A stretch of 64,000 nucleotides of DNA from NCBI RefSeq assembly GCF_003351225.1, contig NZ_QQSY01000006.1, positions 97,514 to 161,513 on the forward strand. The letters are read 5' to 3'. This DNA is from Dyella solisilvae (GTDB taxonomy: Bacteria; Pseudomonadota; Gammaproteobacteria; Xanthomonadales; Rhodanobacteraceae). Of the stretch, positions 40,686-50,017 are shown piece by piece (position 1 is the stretch's first letter; each line of letters opens with the position of its first letter). The notes below the pieces were generated by a model. It was given only the letters and a program-made list of their open reading frames with translations. It ran no database searches and was not told where the DNA came from. The translations under genes and the position numbers were made by a program.

Positions 40686-40778
40686 GGGCTCACCTGAGGG
40701 TTGGTGGAACGGGAGTGATGATAAGCGGAGGGCGGCCTGATTTTGTGAAGCGCGTGCCGAAGCGGGAAGCTCTCGCTC

Positions 40779-40866
40779 GTCATCCCAGCGAAAGCTGGGA
40801 TCCAGCGACTCACGCACGCCTCAAGCCCAAGGCACTGGATCCCAGCTTTCGCTGGGATGCCGAGCG
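40779..40866. repeat. Palindromic repeat family 1, inverted pair
   Basis: Copy one at 40779-40810 (GTCATCCCAGCGAAAGCTGG then GATCC) and the inverse at 40831-40862 (GGATCCCAGC, TTTC, GCTGGGAT). The two are nearly exact mirror images and could form a long hairpin together. They lie in the gap between nnrU and the HutD-family gene. Confidence 0.75.
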
Positions 40867-40910
40867 AAAATACGGCTACTGATCGCAACGAATCACGGAG
40901 ACCGTTGACA

Positions 40911-41465
40911 TCAACCAGCCGCCGCCAACGCCAGCAGCACCACGCTTCCTTCGGCCATCTCGAACGGACTGCAATCTGGCAGCCAGGCGTCGCCGGCCTC
41001 CAGGTCGCCATCGATGGTAGTGACAGTTCCCCGCGCCACGTACACCAGCACGCACTCTGGATCGGGCACGTGGCTGCCGCTTTCGCGCAGGACGCGCACG
41101 CTGCCGCTTCCCCACGCGCGCCGCACCATCAGGTTGAAGTCGCGCGTGGCGCCACCGGCCATGGCGACCTCGACCTGCGCCTCGCCCGGAAACGCGAACG
41201 GCGCGTACGGCGTGGTCAATGCATGCGTGCTTGAGCCGTCCAGCGTCATGTGGAAGCCCTCGCCATCGAGCAGCACGATCTGCCGGTCGATGCCGGGAAA
41301 CGTGGAGAACGGCGAGGCGCTGTTCACCTCGGCCACGCTGATCCGCCACGAGAAGTCCTCGCTGCCCGCGCGGGCAGGGAAGCGCGCGATCTCGCGCGTA
41401 ACGCCCATGCCGTTCTTCCACGGCTGCGGCGATACATCGGCGGCGCGAATGACGTGGAAACTCAT
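40911..41465 (-). CDS. HutD/Ves-family cupin-like protein
   Basis: The 184 residues start MSFHVIRAADVSPQPWKNGM and include RISVAEVNSASPFSTFPGID, ILLDGEGFHMTL and LMVRRAWGSG, the HutD (DUF886) pattern. HutD affects histidine use and Ves responds to cold in relatives; no hut genes are here. ATG overlaps the dinG stop by four bases, so it is expressed with dinG. Role unknown. Confidence 0.88.
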   Translation of the reverse strand: MSFHVIRAADVSPQPWKNGMGVTREIARFPARAGSEDFSWRISVAEVNSASPFSTFPGIDRQIVLLDGEGFHMTLDGSSTHALTTPYAPFAFPGEAQVEVAMAGGATRDFNLMVRRAWGSGSVRVLRESGSHVPDPECVLVYVARGTVTTIDGDLEAGDAWLPDCSPFEMAEGSVVLLALAAAG

Positions 41466-43564
41466 GCGACCTTCTCGATGACGCGGGTAAATGGCGGCAG
41501 CGCCTTGAGCATGCGCTCGCCATAGCGCTTGAGCACGACGCGGCGATCCAGCAACACGATGCGGCCGCGATCGGTCTCGGTGCGGATCAGGCGGCCGCAA
41601 TACTGCGTGAGCAGGCGGGTCGCCTCCGGCACGGTGACTTCGATGAAGGGATTGCGCCCGCGCGATTCAAGCCACTCGGCGTAAGTGGCGCCGACCGGAT
41701 CGGTGGGCACGGCAAACGGCAACTGGGTAATCACCACCGTCTCGCACAACTTGCCGGGAAGATCCAGGCCTTCACCGAAGGAGGCCAGACCGAACAGCGT
41801 GCTTCCCTTGCCCGCTTCCACGTCGGCAATGTGTTCGGCCACCAGCTGCGCCTTGCCGAGCGAGCCCTGCGCGCGCACCTTGCGCACGTATTCGATCGGC
41901 AGCTTCTGCAGCACGCGGTCCAGCTTGGCGCGCGAGGTGAACAGCACCAGGTTGCCTGCTCCCCAGTCGAGATGCTCGGAAAGCCAGTCGCAGATTTCCT
42001 GTACGTGTTCTTCTCGCGCGTCGGGCAGGGCGCGCATCGCCGGCACTTCGAGCCGCGCCTGCGCCGCCAGGTCGAACGGCGAGGGCAGGCTCAGCGTCAC
42101 CGCCTCGTCGGGAAGGCCCACCGCATCGGCGAAGCCGCGAAAGTTGCCGCCCGCGCTGAGCGTCGCCGAAGTCATCACCACCGCGCTGGCGTTGCCCCAC
42201 AGCACGCTGCGCAGCAGTCCGCCGGCGGACACGGCGGAGGCGCGGCAGACCAGCTGCTGGTCGGGGCTGAGGGTGACCCAGCGCGCCAGCGGCGGCGTGT
42301 TGTCGCCATCCGTCGCCGACCATGCGCGCCACGTGCGCACCTGGCGGTCGATGCGTTCGAGCGCCATGCCGAGCTCGCGCGAAAGCGCCTCGTGTGTGGG
42401 CCCGCTCTCGGTCATCTCCAGCACGGCGCGGCGCACCGCGCCGACCCAGCGCTCGATCTCGCCGGTGAACACGTAGAGCGCGCGTGCGTGCTCCACCCAG
42501 GCTTCCGGCAGCTGGCCCAGCGAGCCGCGGTACATCGGCTCATCGTCGTCGGGCGAGGGCAGCCAGCTGAGGCGAATCTCCTTCTCCAGCTCCTCCAGCG
42601 CGTCGCTGAGCTCCTGCAACTTCTGGTCGCCCGCATCCAGGCTGAGCTTGCCGATCACTTCCTTGTCGGTGAGCGAATAGGCCGCGTGAATCTGGCGACC
42701 CAGGCGGCTGAGTTGGCGCACGGCGGCGGTCATGTAGACCTCGGCGGCGCCGCGGTCGATCGCCTTCGACGGCACGTGGTGGCCTTCGTCGAAGATGTAG
42801 AGCGTTTCATCCGGCTTGGGCAGGATCACGCCGCCGAAACCGTCTTCCTCGCGCGGCATGGTGAGGTCGGCCAGCACCAGGTCCTGGTTGGCCACGATGA
42901 TCTCGGCGTCGCCCACCGCGCGGCGTGCAGCGAAGAACGGGCATTGCATGAAATGCACGCACTTGCGACCGGTGCATCCACCGGCGCTGGTGGTGACCAT
43001 CGGGCGAAGCACATCGCTGATCGGCTCAGGGGCGGCATCGATGTCGCCGTCCCACTCGCCGCGGTCGAACAGGCCGGCAAGCTTGGACAGCGCTTTTTTG
43101 TCGCGCTCCTGTGGCGGCTTGCTCCACAACGCCAGGTCGGCGTCGAAGCCCAGACCCAGCTGCGCCGTCTCGTTCAGGCTGTTGCTGGCCATCGCCAGAT
43201 TGCGCGGACACAAGTAGCGGGCGCGGCCCTTGGCCAGAGCCACCTTGGCCTCGCTGCCGTTGAGTCTGAGATAGAGCGGGATGTCGCGCTGAACCAGCTG
43301 TTCCTGAAGCGCGACCGTCGCGGTGGCGATCAGCAGCTTCTTCTTCTGCGCGCGCGCCACTTCCACGCCGGCGATGAGGTAGGCCATGGACTTGCCGGTG
43401 CCGGTGGGCGCTTCGATCACTGCGGCGCCGCCCTCCTGCGCCAGCGCCTTGGCCACCTCGGCAATCATCTTTCCCTGCGACGCACGCGCCCGGAAGCCCG
43501 GCAGGCCGTCCTTCAGGCGCGTATAGGCGGCGCGGATCGCGTCTTTGGTGGTGTCGGTGAGCAT
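41462..43564 (-). CDS. dinG: ATP-dependent DNA helicase DinG
   Basis: DinG is a 5'-3' superfamily 2 helicase that unwinds DNA forks, R-loops and D-loops during repair. The 700 residues contain Walker A EAPTGTGKS (51-59), four cysteines for the 4Fe-4S cluster (119, 197, 202, 208), the DEGH box (259-262) and late motifs FTSRAKLDRVL, FGLASFGEGLDLPG and QYCGRLIRTETDRGRIVLLD. I start at ATG 43564 (MLTDTTKDAI). SOS control is likely but I see no LexA box to support it. Coupled to the HutD-family gene. Confidence 0.95.
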   Translation of the reverse strand: MLTDTTKDAIRAAYTRLKDGLPGFRARASQGKMIAEVAKALAQEGGAAVIEAPTGTGKSMAYLIAGVEVARAQKKKLLIATATVALQEQLVQRDIPLYLRLNGSEAKVALAKGRARYLCPRNLAMASNSLNETAQLGLGFDADLALWSKPPQERDKKALSKLAGLFDRGEWDGDIDAAPEPISDVLRPMVTTSAGGCTGRKCVHFMQCPFFAARRAVGDAEIIVANQDLVLADLTMPREEDGFGGVILPKPDETLYIFDEGHHVPSKAIDRGAAEVYMTAAVRQLSRLGRQIHAAYSLTDKEVIGKLSLDAGDQKLQELSDALEELEKEIRLSWLPSPDDDEPMYRGSLGQLPEAWVEHARALYVFTGEIERWVGAVRRAVLEMTESGPTHEALSRELGMALERIDRQVRTWRAWSATDGDNTPPLARWVTLSPDQQLVCRASAVSAGGLLRSVLWGNASAVVMTSATLSAGGNFRGFADAVGLPDEAVTLSLPSPFDLAAQARLEVPAMRALPDAREEHVQEICDWLSEHLDWGAGNLVLFTSRAKLDRVLQKLPIEYVRKVRAQGSLGKAQLVAEHIADVEAGKGSTLFGLASFGEGLDLPGKLCETVVITQLPFAVPTDPVGATYAEWLESRGRNPFIEVTVPEATRLLTQYCGRLIRTETDRGRIVLLDRRVVLKRYGERMLKALPPFTRVIEKVA

Positions 43565-43651
43565 GGGGCGGCTGAAGCGCGTCGGATGCCCATTCTCGCA
43601 CGGCAGGGCCGGGCCACGAAAAAAGGCCGGCATGGCCGGACCTTGCGTGCG

Positions 43652-43682
43652 AAAAGAAGGGGCCAGCCGAAGCCGGCCCCTT
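43652..43682 (-). terminator. Rho-independent terminator of the TonB-dependent receptor gene
   Basis: On the minus strand an 11-bp stem (AAGGGGCCGGC, TTCG loop, GCTGGCCCCTT, one G-T pair) is followed by CTTTTC. It begins 29 bases after the receptor stop. It is the clearest intrinsic terminator in the window. Confidence 0.75.
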
Positions 43683-43711
43683 CACCCCAAGCCCCAGGGC
43701 TGCCACCCAGG

Positions 43712-46660
43712 TCAGAAGTTGTAGTTGAAGCCCGCGTAGTAGGCGCGGCCGATGGCGTCGTACAGGCCCGAGCCGAAACCGGTGCCGAACAAGTTCACCG
43801 GCGGATCGCGGTCGAACACGTTCGTGATGCCGCCATACACCTGCCAGCCGCTGTTGGCGATGGCATAGCTGACCCTGGCGTCGTTGAAGAAGCCTGTGCC
43901 CGCCTTGACTGGCATGGTCTGGGTCGGGTTGGACTGGTAGCTCTCGTTGCTGACGCGCAGCATCGAGGAGAAGTAGCGCATGTTCCAGTTGAACGCCCAG
44001 TTGTTCCACGCGTAGGTGGTGAACAGCGAGGCCTTCCATTTCGGATAACCCAGCGTGCCGTTGTCCTGAATGGTGGAATCCGGATCGTCCTGGAACGGAT
44101 GCTCGGTGAACGCGATCACCTTGGTCGCGTTGAGGTTGAGCCTCAGGTTGCCGTTGCCCACCTGCGTGCTGTAGTACGCGCCGATATCCACGCCCGAGGT
44201 GCTGAGCGCCGAAATGTTCTGGTACACCGAGCGGATCGAGACCAGCTCATGCGTGACCGGATCGCGTGCCGCGTTAGGGCAGTACAGGTTGCCGATGCCG
44301 TTGGGCGCGTCCACGCAACGGTTGGCGATGTCGGTGCCGCTGGGAGCGGTGATCGCGTTGGTGAGCCGGATGTTCCAGTAATCCAGCGTCAGCCCGAAGC
44401 CGTCGAGGAAGCGCGGCGTGATCACCATGCCGGCGGTCCACGTGCGGCCGTTCTCCGGGCTAAGGTCCGGGTTGCTACCAGAGACGCCCTGGATGGTGGA
44501 TGTGCGTGTGGACTGCCATCCGGCGGGGATGCCGAGCGCCGCGCAATTGGCTGCGCGAACCGAGGGATCCTTGCCGTTCTTCAGCTGGTTGATCGAGCAG
44601 GGATCGGTCACGCTGAAGAAGTTCTGCGTCTGGCCGCCGAACAGTTCACCGATGTTCGGCGCGCGTACGGCGCTGGACATCGTGCCGCGCAGGCGCAGGT
44701 CGTCGACCACTGACCAGTCCAGACCCCAGCGCCATGCCTTGGTGTGGCTGATGCTGTTGTAGTCGGAGAAACGCGCTGCGGCGTCGAAGGTCAGGTTCTG
44801 CACGAACGGCCGGCCGGAAAACAGTGGCATCGCGGTTTCGATGTAGCCTTCCTTGACGTTGTATTCGCCGCTCGAGTTTGGGATGGCGTTGAGGAAGGTC
44901 AGGCCCTGCTGGTCCAGCGGATCGGTGGTCTGGCGGCTGGTCTCACGACGGTATTCGACGCCGGCGGCGAGGCTGGCGGCGCCCGCCTCGAACGGCATCT
45001 CGAACAGGTTGTTGTTGGTCACCGAACCGCCACCAACGAACTGGGTCAGGCGCGAGCTAGTGGTGGTCGTGGTGTTGAACCACTGCGCCGCCGCCGGATT
45101 GATCACGCCGGCGCCGAAGATGCTGGTGGGCACGCAGCCGCTGCCCAGGGCGATAGGGTCGAGTACGCCGCCGCGGGTGTTCTGCGCGACGTTGATGTGG
45201 TTCGGGTTGACGTAGTTCGGATCGATGGTGGAGCGGCAGACAATGTTGCCGGTCTTCGGGTCGCGCACCGCGTCGATGGAGGCGAAGAAGCGGTCGTGAA
45301 TGCGGTTGTTGAGGTTGTGGCGGGTCTCATCCGTCACGCCATAGTCAAGCGAGGCGTCGTACTGCCAGTCGCTGGCGATCACACCATTGGCGCCGAATAC
45401 CGCTCGGCCCGTATCGCGCTTGGTGTCCTCGCCGCGGACGCCGGCGTCGCCGTCGATGCGGGAGACGCGGATCGACTGCAGCTTGTTGGCGTCCATCAGC
45501 GCGGCGAGGTCCGGCGTGATGTAGGCGTTGTCGCGGGTGATGACGTAGCCACGGCCACCGGCGCGGGTGCTGTCGAAGGCCGGCGAGGAGTAGGTCTTGA
45601 CGTCGACGTGGCTGTAAGTGCCCTCGAAGTACAGTTTGTGCTCGGGCGTCACGTCATAGCTGGCGATGGTGCTCAGCGTCGTGCGGCCGTACCTGGGCTG
45701 CAGCTGGACGTACTGGTTGTTGTCGGACCGGTCGCAGTCCTGGCAGTAGCCGGCGTTGTCGTAGATGCCGTTGAACTGTTGCTTGCGGATGCTGCCATCT
45801 TGATTGAACACGTAGCGCCTGCCGATGTCCGTGGCGGAGCCGAGCGAGAACGTGCCGGCGTCGACGCGCGTATAGCCGCCGGCATTGTTGAACAGCGCAG
45901 TGTCGGTCGGGCCGTTCGGCGTCTTGATCGTCGCGTAGGCCTTGTGGCCGAAGCGATCGCGGAACATCACGTCGTCCTGTTCGCTATGCTCGACCGATCC
46001 CGCGATGTTGCCGCGGTTGTTGTCGAAATTCATGCCGCCGGTAAGCGAGAACAGGCCCTTGTTGAAGCTGCCGTGCTCGGACGTGCCGAGCTGCGCGTGA
46101 AGGTTGGCGCCCTGGTAGTTCTTCTTGAGGATGAAGTTGACCACGCCGGTCACCGCGTCGGCGCCGTACACCGCCGATGCGCCGCCAGTGATGATCTCCA
46201 CACGCTCGATCCAGTCGGCGGGGATCAGGTTCACGTCGACCGCCGTGTCGCCAGCGCTGGAGCCGACGAAGCGGCGACCGTTGACCAGCACGAGAGTTCG
46301 GCTCGAGCCCAGGTTGCGCAGGTCTTGCCTGGCGACGCCGGCGGTGCCGATGTACCGGCCCGAGTTGCCCATGGTGTAGGTGGTCGACAGCTGCGGCATG
46401 GTCGTCATCAGGTCGCCGATGTTGACCGCGCCGGTCGACTTGATCTCGGCGGCCGAGATCACGCTGATGGGGGTGGGCGAGATCACGTTCGGGTTCGAGA
46501 TACGGGTGCCGGTGACGGTGATGGCCTCCAGTTTGGTGGCGTTGGTGGCGTCGGCCGGCTGGGCGTTGGTTGGCGCAGCATCTTGCGACATGGCTGGTGC
46601 GGCAAGCGCCGCCAGGCAGGCCATGGCCAGCAGTTTGCGGGTGGTTTCGGGCTTCTTCAT
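43712..46660 (-). CDS. TonB-dependent outer-membrane receptor
   Basis: The 982-residue barrel takes up a ligand using TonB energy. Signal peptide about 1-24, then an Ala/Asn-rich spacer, the TonB-box-like ITVTGTR (about 47-53), a plug domain (about 60-185, LMTTMPQLSTTYTMGN, LRNLGSSRTLVLVNGRRFVG, VEIITGGASAVYGADAVTGV) and the 22-strand barrel, ending GRAYYAGFNYNF with terminal Phe. There is no N-terminal STN domain and no neighbouring sigma/anti-sigma pair, so regulation is not visible. No ligand-processing genes flank it; siderophore, carbohydrate and peptide use are all possible. Confidence 0.94.
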   Translation of the reverse strand: MKKPETTRKLLAMACLAALAAPAMSQDAAPTNAQPADATNATKLEAITVTGTRISNPNVISPTPISVISAAEIKSTGAVNIGDLMTTMPQLSTTYTMGNSGRYIGTAGVARQDLRNLGSSRTLVLVNGRRFVGSSAGDTAVDVNLIPADWIERVEIITGGASAVYGADAVTGVVNFILKKNYQGANLHAQLGTSEHGSFNKGLFSLTGGMNFDNNRGNIAGSVEHSEQDDVMFRDRFGHKAYATIKTPNGPTDTALFNNAGGYTRVDAGTFSLGSATDIGRRYVFNQDGSIRKQQFNGIYDNAGYCQDCDRSDNNQYVQLQPRYGRTTLSTIASYDVTPEHKLYFEGTYSHVDVKTYSSPAFDSTRAGGRGYVITRDNAYITPDLAALMDANKLQSIRVSRIDGDAGVRGEDTKRDTGRAVFGANGVIASDWQYDASLDYGVTDETRHNLNNRIHDRFFASIDAVRDPKTGNIVCRSTIDPNYVNPNHINVAQNTRGGVLDPIALGSGCVPTSIFGAGVINPAAAQWFNTTTTTSSRLTQFVGGGSVTNNNLFEMPFEAGAASLAAGVEYRRETSRQTTDPLDQQGLTFLNAIPNSSGEYNVKEGYIETAMPLFSGRPFVQNLTFDAAARFSDYNSISHTKAWRWGLDWSVVDDLRLRGTMSSAVRAPNIGELFGGQTQNFFSVTDPCSINQLKNGKDPSVRAANCAALGIPAGWQSTRTSTIQGVSGSNPDLSPENGRTWTAGMVITPRFLDGFGLTLDYWNIRLTNAITAPSGTDIANRCVDAPNGIGNLYCPNAARDPVTHELVSIRSVYQNISALSTSGVDIGAYYSTQVGNGNLRLNLNATKVIAFTEHPFQDDPDSTIQDNGTLGYPKWKASLFTTYAWNNWAFNWNMRYFSSMLRVSNESYQSNPTQTMPVKAGTGFFNDARVSYAIANSGWQVYGGITNVFDRDPPVNLFGTGFGSGLYDAIGRAYYAGFNYNF

Positions 46661-46844
46661 GCGTCCGTCTCCCTACGGGGCATAGAGTTATCGGGAGCCG
46701 ACGTCTGGCAACGTCACTCTTGGGGATCAGCGTCGGCGAGGGGCTTGCCGCTCGATTGACGGCAAGAAATTACGATTCGATCACGATACGCGGACGCAGA
46801 GTTGACGAGCCAGCCCTAAATTGGCGATTTGGCGACAAGCCCCG

Positions 46845-46881
46845 TCCGGGAAACCCACGTCCACGCGTGGGCAATCCCGGA
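46845..46881. repeat. Two-tier stem-loop upstream of the receptor gene
   Basis: Outer arms TCCGGGA (46845-46851) and TCCCGGA (46875-46881), inner arms CCCACG (46854-46859) and CGTGGG (46866-46871), loop TCCACG. It lies 26 bases after the stop of the FAD oxidoreductase gene on the minus strand and could end that transcript. No T-run. Confidence 0.5.
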
Positions 46882-46906
46882 AGCTGGTCGGTGAGCGGCC
46901 TGGGCG

Positions 46907-48541
46907 TCAGTGACCGGCGTTGATGGCGAGGGCCAAGGCCTCGGCCACGCGAATGCCGTCGACGGCGGCGGAGAGGATGCCGCCGGCATAGCCGGCGCCT
47001 TCGCCGGCAGGATAGAGGCCGCGGGTATTGAGGCTCTGATAGTCCTCGCCGCGGCGGATGCGCACGGGCGAGGAGGTGCGCGTCTCGACGCCGGTCAGCA
47101 CCGCGTCGTGCATGGCGAAGCCCTTGATCTGGCGATCGAAGGCCGGCAGCGCCTCGCGGATCGCTTCGATGGCGTAATCGGGCAACGCCGGCGCCAGGTC
47201 GGTGAGATGCACGCCCGGCTTGTACGAGGGCTGCACTTCGCCGAATTCGCTGGAGGGTTTGCCGCGCAGGAAGTCGCCGACGAGTTGGCCTGGCGCGCTG
47301 TAATTGCGGCCACCCAGTTCATAGGCTCGCGATTCCAAGGCACGTTGCAGCGCGATGCCGGCAAGCGGGCTGCCGCTGTCGTCATAGGCGGCGAAGTCCT
47401 TCGGATCGATGCCCACTACGATCGCGGCGTTCGCATTGCGCTCGTTGCGCGAGTACTGGCTCATGCCGTTGGTGACCACGCGCTCCGGCTCGGAGGTGGC
47501 TGCGACCACGGTGCCGCCCGGGCACATGCAGAAGCTGTAGACAGCGCGCCCGTTCTTGCAATGGTGCACCAGCTTGTAGTCGGCGGCGCCAAGGATGGGA
47601 TGGCCCGCCTGCGGGCCGAAGCGCGCCTTGTCGACGATGGACTGCGGATGCTCGACGCGGAAGCCGATGGAGAACGGCTTGGCCTCCATGTACACGCCAC
47701 GCTCGTGCAGCTTGAAGAAGGTGTCGCGTGCGCTGTGGCCCACCGCCAGCACCACGTGCTCGCTGAGCAGCTGCTGGCCATCAGCCAGCACCACGCCGCG
47801 CATCCGACGCGCGCCATCGGCGTCGGTGTCGACCAGGAAATCCTCCACGCGCTGCTTGAAGCGGATCTCGCCGCCCAGCGACTCGATGGTCGCGCGCATG
47901 TTCTCCACCATGGTCACCAGGCGGAAGGTGCCGATGTGCGGCTTGCTGACGTAGAGGATTTCCTCCGGCGCGCCTGCCTGCACGAATTCGCTGAGCACCT
48001 TGCGGCCGTGATGGTGCGGATCGGAAATCTGGCTGTGCAGCTTGCCGTCGGAGAAGGTGCCGGCGCCGCCTTCGCCGAACTGCACGTTGGATTCGGGTTC
48101 CAGCTGACGCTTGCGCCACAGGCCCCAGGTGTCCACGGTGCGCTCGCGCACCGCCTTGCCGCGCTCGAGGATGATCGGCTTGTAGCCCATCTGCGCGAGC
48201 AGCAGGCCGGCGAACAGGCCGCACGGGCCCAGCCCGATCACGATGGGGCGCTGCCCGAGATCCTCCGGCGCCTTGGCAACGAAACGGTAGCTGGTGTCGG
48301 GCGAAGGCTGCACGTGCTTGTCGCCGGCATGGCGCTTGAGCACGCCGGCCTCGTCGGCCAGTTCCACGTCCAGCGTGTAGATCAGCTGGATGTCGCCGCG
48401 CTTGCGCGCGTCATAGCCGCGGCGGAACAGGTGGACGGCGCGCAGCGCGTCCTTGCCCAGCCCGAGCCGGGCCCGCACGGCGGCTTCAATGGCGCCTTCG
48501 GGGTGGTCCAGCGGGAGCTTGAGGTCGGTGAGTCGGAGCAT
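46907..48541 (-). CDS. FAD-dependent oxidoreductase (COG2509-like)
   Basis: The 544-residue flavoprotein has an N-terminal alpha-beta part (about 1-85, LRLTDLKLPLDHPEGA), the nucleotide motif VIGLGPCGLFAGLLLAQMG near residues 101-119, ILERGKAVRERT, FGEGGAGTFSDGKLHSQISD and CMCPGGTVVAATSEPER. The pattern matches the FAD-dependent dehydrogenases of COG2509. Reaction unknown. I start at ATG 48541 (MLRLTDL) because the earlier residues are not family-like. Confidence 0.88.
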   Translation of the reverse strand: MLRLTDLKLPLDHPEGAIEAAVRARLGLGKDALRAVHLFRRGYDARKRGDIQLIYTLDVELADEAGVLKRHAGDKHVQPSPDTSYRFVAKAPEDLGQRPIVIGLGPCGLFAGLLLAQMGYKPIILERGKAVRERTVDTWGLWRKRQLEPESNVQFGEGGAGTFSDGKLHSQISDPHHHGRKVLSEFVQAGAPEEILYVSKPHIGTFRLVTMVENMRATIESLGGEIRFKQRVEDFLVDTDADGARRMRGVVLADGQQLLSEHVVLAVGHSARDTFFKLHERGVYMEAKPFSIGFRVEHPQSIVDKARFGPQAGHPILGAADYKLVHHCKNGRAVYSFCMCPGGTVVAATSEPERVVTNGMSQYSRNERNANAAIVVGIDPKDFAAYDDSGSPLAGIALQRALESRAYELGGRNYSAPGQLVGDFLRGKPSSEFGEVQPSYKPGVHLTDLAPALPDYAIEAIREALPAFDRQIKGFAMHDAVLTGVETRTSSPVRIRRGEDYQSLNTRGLYPAGEGAGYAGGILSAAVDGIRVAEALALAINAGH

Positions 48542-48678
48542 GCGCAAAGGCTTCGGACGTTGATAGCCCCGCATTTTCGCATGTCCGGGCGCCGGGGCGT
48601 GGAGCGGTCAGCGCGCACAGGGCGGCCTCCTAGAACGGATGCCCCTTTCCTTCTTGTGGACAGCAGCCTCGCCGAGGA

Positions 48679-49332
48679 TCACGCCTCGGCGGCGATCTTG
48701 CGCAGCGTCTCCTCGAACACCTCGGCCGGCTGACCGCCCTGGATCAGGTAACGGTCGTTGACGATCACGGAGGGGACCGCGCGGATGCCCTGGGACTGAT
48801 AGAACTGCTCCTGCGCGCGCACGTCCTGGGCGTAGCGGCCCTCGTCGAGCACCTGGCGGGCCACCGCCGCATCCAGACCGATGGAGCCGGCTACTTCCAC
48901 CAGCACGTCGCGCGAGCTGACGTCGCGGCCGTCGGTGAAATAGGCTGCCAGCAGGGCCTGCTTGAGCTCGGGCTGGCGACCTTCCAGCGCTGCCCAGTGC
49001 AGCAGGCGGTGTGCATCGAAGGTGTTCACGATGCGGCCGCGCTTGTCCATGTTGAAGGTGAAGCCCACGTCGGCGCCGCGCTGGCGGATGGCTTCCTGGT
49101 TCTGGCGCATCTGCTCGGCAGTGCTGCCGTACTTGCGGGCCAGGTGCTCGCCGATGTCCTCGCCTTCCGGCGCCATCTGCGGGTTCAGCTCGAATGGCTG
49201 GAAGTGCAGGTTCACCGATACATCGTCACCCAGCCGCTGCAGGGCCTCTTCCAGAGATTTCAGGCCGATGGCGCACCACGGGCACACCACGTCGGAGACA
49301 AAGTCGATCTTGAGCGAACTGGGAGCAGGCAT
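48679..49332 (-). CDS. DsbA-family oxidoreductase (FrnE-like)
   Basis: The 217-residue thioredoxin-fold protein starts MPAPSSLKIDFVSDVVCPWC, with redox CPWC at residues 17-20, followed by the helical insertion and cis-Pro region GIRAVPSVIVNDRYLIQGGQ. No signal peptide, so cytoplasmic. The FrnE group handles disulphides or isomerises small molecules. Neighbours do not specify the role. Start at ATG 49332. Confidence 0.9.
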   Translation of the reverse strand: MPAPSSLKIDFVSDVVCPWCAIGLKSLEEALQRLGDDVSVNLHFQPFELNPQMAPEGEDIGEHLARKYGSTAEQMRQNQEAIRQRGADVGFTFNMDKRGRIVNTFDAHRLLHWAALEGRQPELKQALLAAYFTDGRDVSSRDVLVEVAGSIGLDAAVARQVLDEGRYAQDVRAQEQFYQSQGIRAVPSVIVNDRYLIQGGQPAEVFEETLRKIAAEA

Positions 49333-49423
49333 GGGGCGTTTCCGGGCTTGGGCGGGACCCACCCTTAGTGGGTTTGCCGTCCGGCGCAATCAAGTGGTTG
49401 CGAAACGCGTTGATCAGGCGAGC

Positions 49424-49502
49424 GTCATCCCGGCGGAAGCCGGGATCCAGCGAGTCTGTGGTTCAACCAGAGGCCCTGGACCCCAGCTCGCGCCGGGATG
49501 GC
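49424..49502. repeat. Palindromic repeat family 1, inverted pair
   Basis: Copy one at 49424-49452 (GTCATCCCGGC, GAA, GCCGGGATCC) and an inverse copy at 49473-49502 (CTGGACCCCAGC to GCCGGGATGG). Stem bases differ from other copies yet still pair, pointing to selection on the fold. Confidence 0.7.
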
Positions 49503-49510
49503 GAGGGCGA

Positions 49511-50017
49511 TCAGGGTTTGCCGAGGAAATCGGCCTTGCCCAGCTCGGCGCCGGCCTCACGCAGGATCGCGTAGGCAGTGGTGCAGTGGAAGAACAGGTT
49601 GGGGATCACGTAGTGCAGCAGGTAACCCTGGCCTTCGAACTGCTGTTCGCCGCTGCGCGTCTTGATGGTGACCGTGCGCGTCTCGCTGCCGTCGATCTGG
49701 TCCGCCTTGAAGTGCTTGATGTATTCGACGGCGCGGTCGATGCGCGCGTGCAGCTCGGCGAAGGTGGACTCGTTGTCCTCGAACTTCAGCGGCTCCACGC
49801 CGGCCAGACGGGCGCAGCCGTTCTTGGCCATGTCGGTGGCGATCTGCACCTGGCGGGTGAGCGGCAACATGTCGGGCGTCAGCCGTGCCTGCAGCAGCAG
49901 GGCCGCGTCGTACTTGCGCGCCTCCGCGTGCGCCTCGCCCTTGCGCAGCACGTGCTGCAGGTTGTGCAGGGCACGCAGGAAGACGGGGGCGGAGGATTGG
50001 TACATCGACAAGCTCAT
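49511..50017 (-). CDS. DUF1993-family protein
   Basis: The 168 residues start MSLSMYQSSAPVFLRALHNL and hold the DUF1993 hallmark segments LQARLTPDMLPLTRQVQIAT, NESTFAELHARIDRAVEYIK and FFHCTTAYAILREAG. These resemble DinB-like four-helix bundles. Function unknown. ATG overlaps the MFS stop by four bases. Confidence 0.9.
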   Translation of the reverse strand: MSLSMYQSSAPVFLRALHNLQHVLRKGEAHAEARKYDAALLLQARLTPDMLPLTRQVQIATDMAKNGCARLAGVEPLKFEDNESTFAELHARIDRAVEYIKHFKADQIDGSETRTVTIKTRSGEQQFEGQGYLLHYVIPNLFFHCTTAYAILREAGAELGKADFLGKP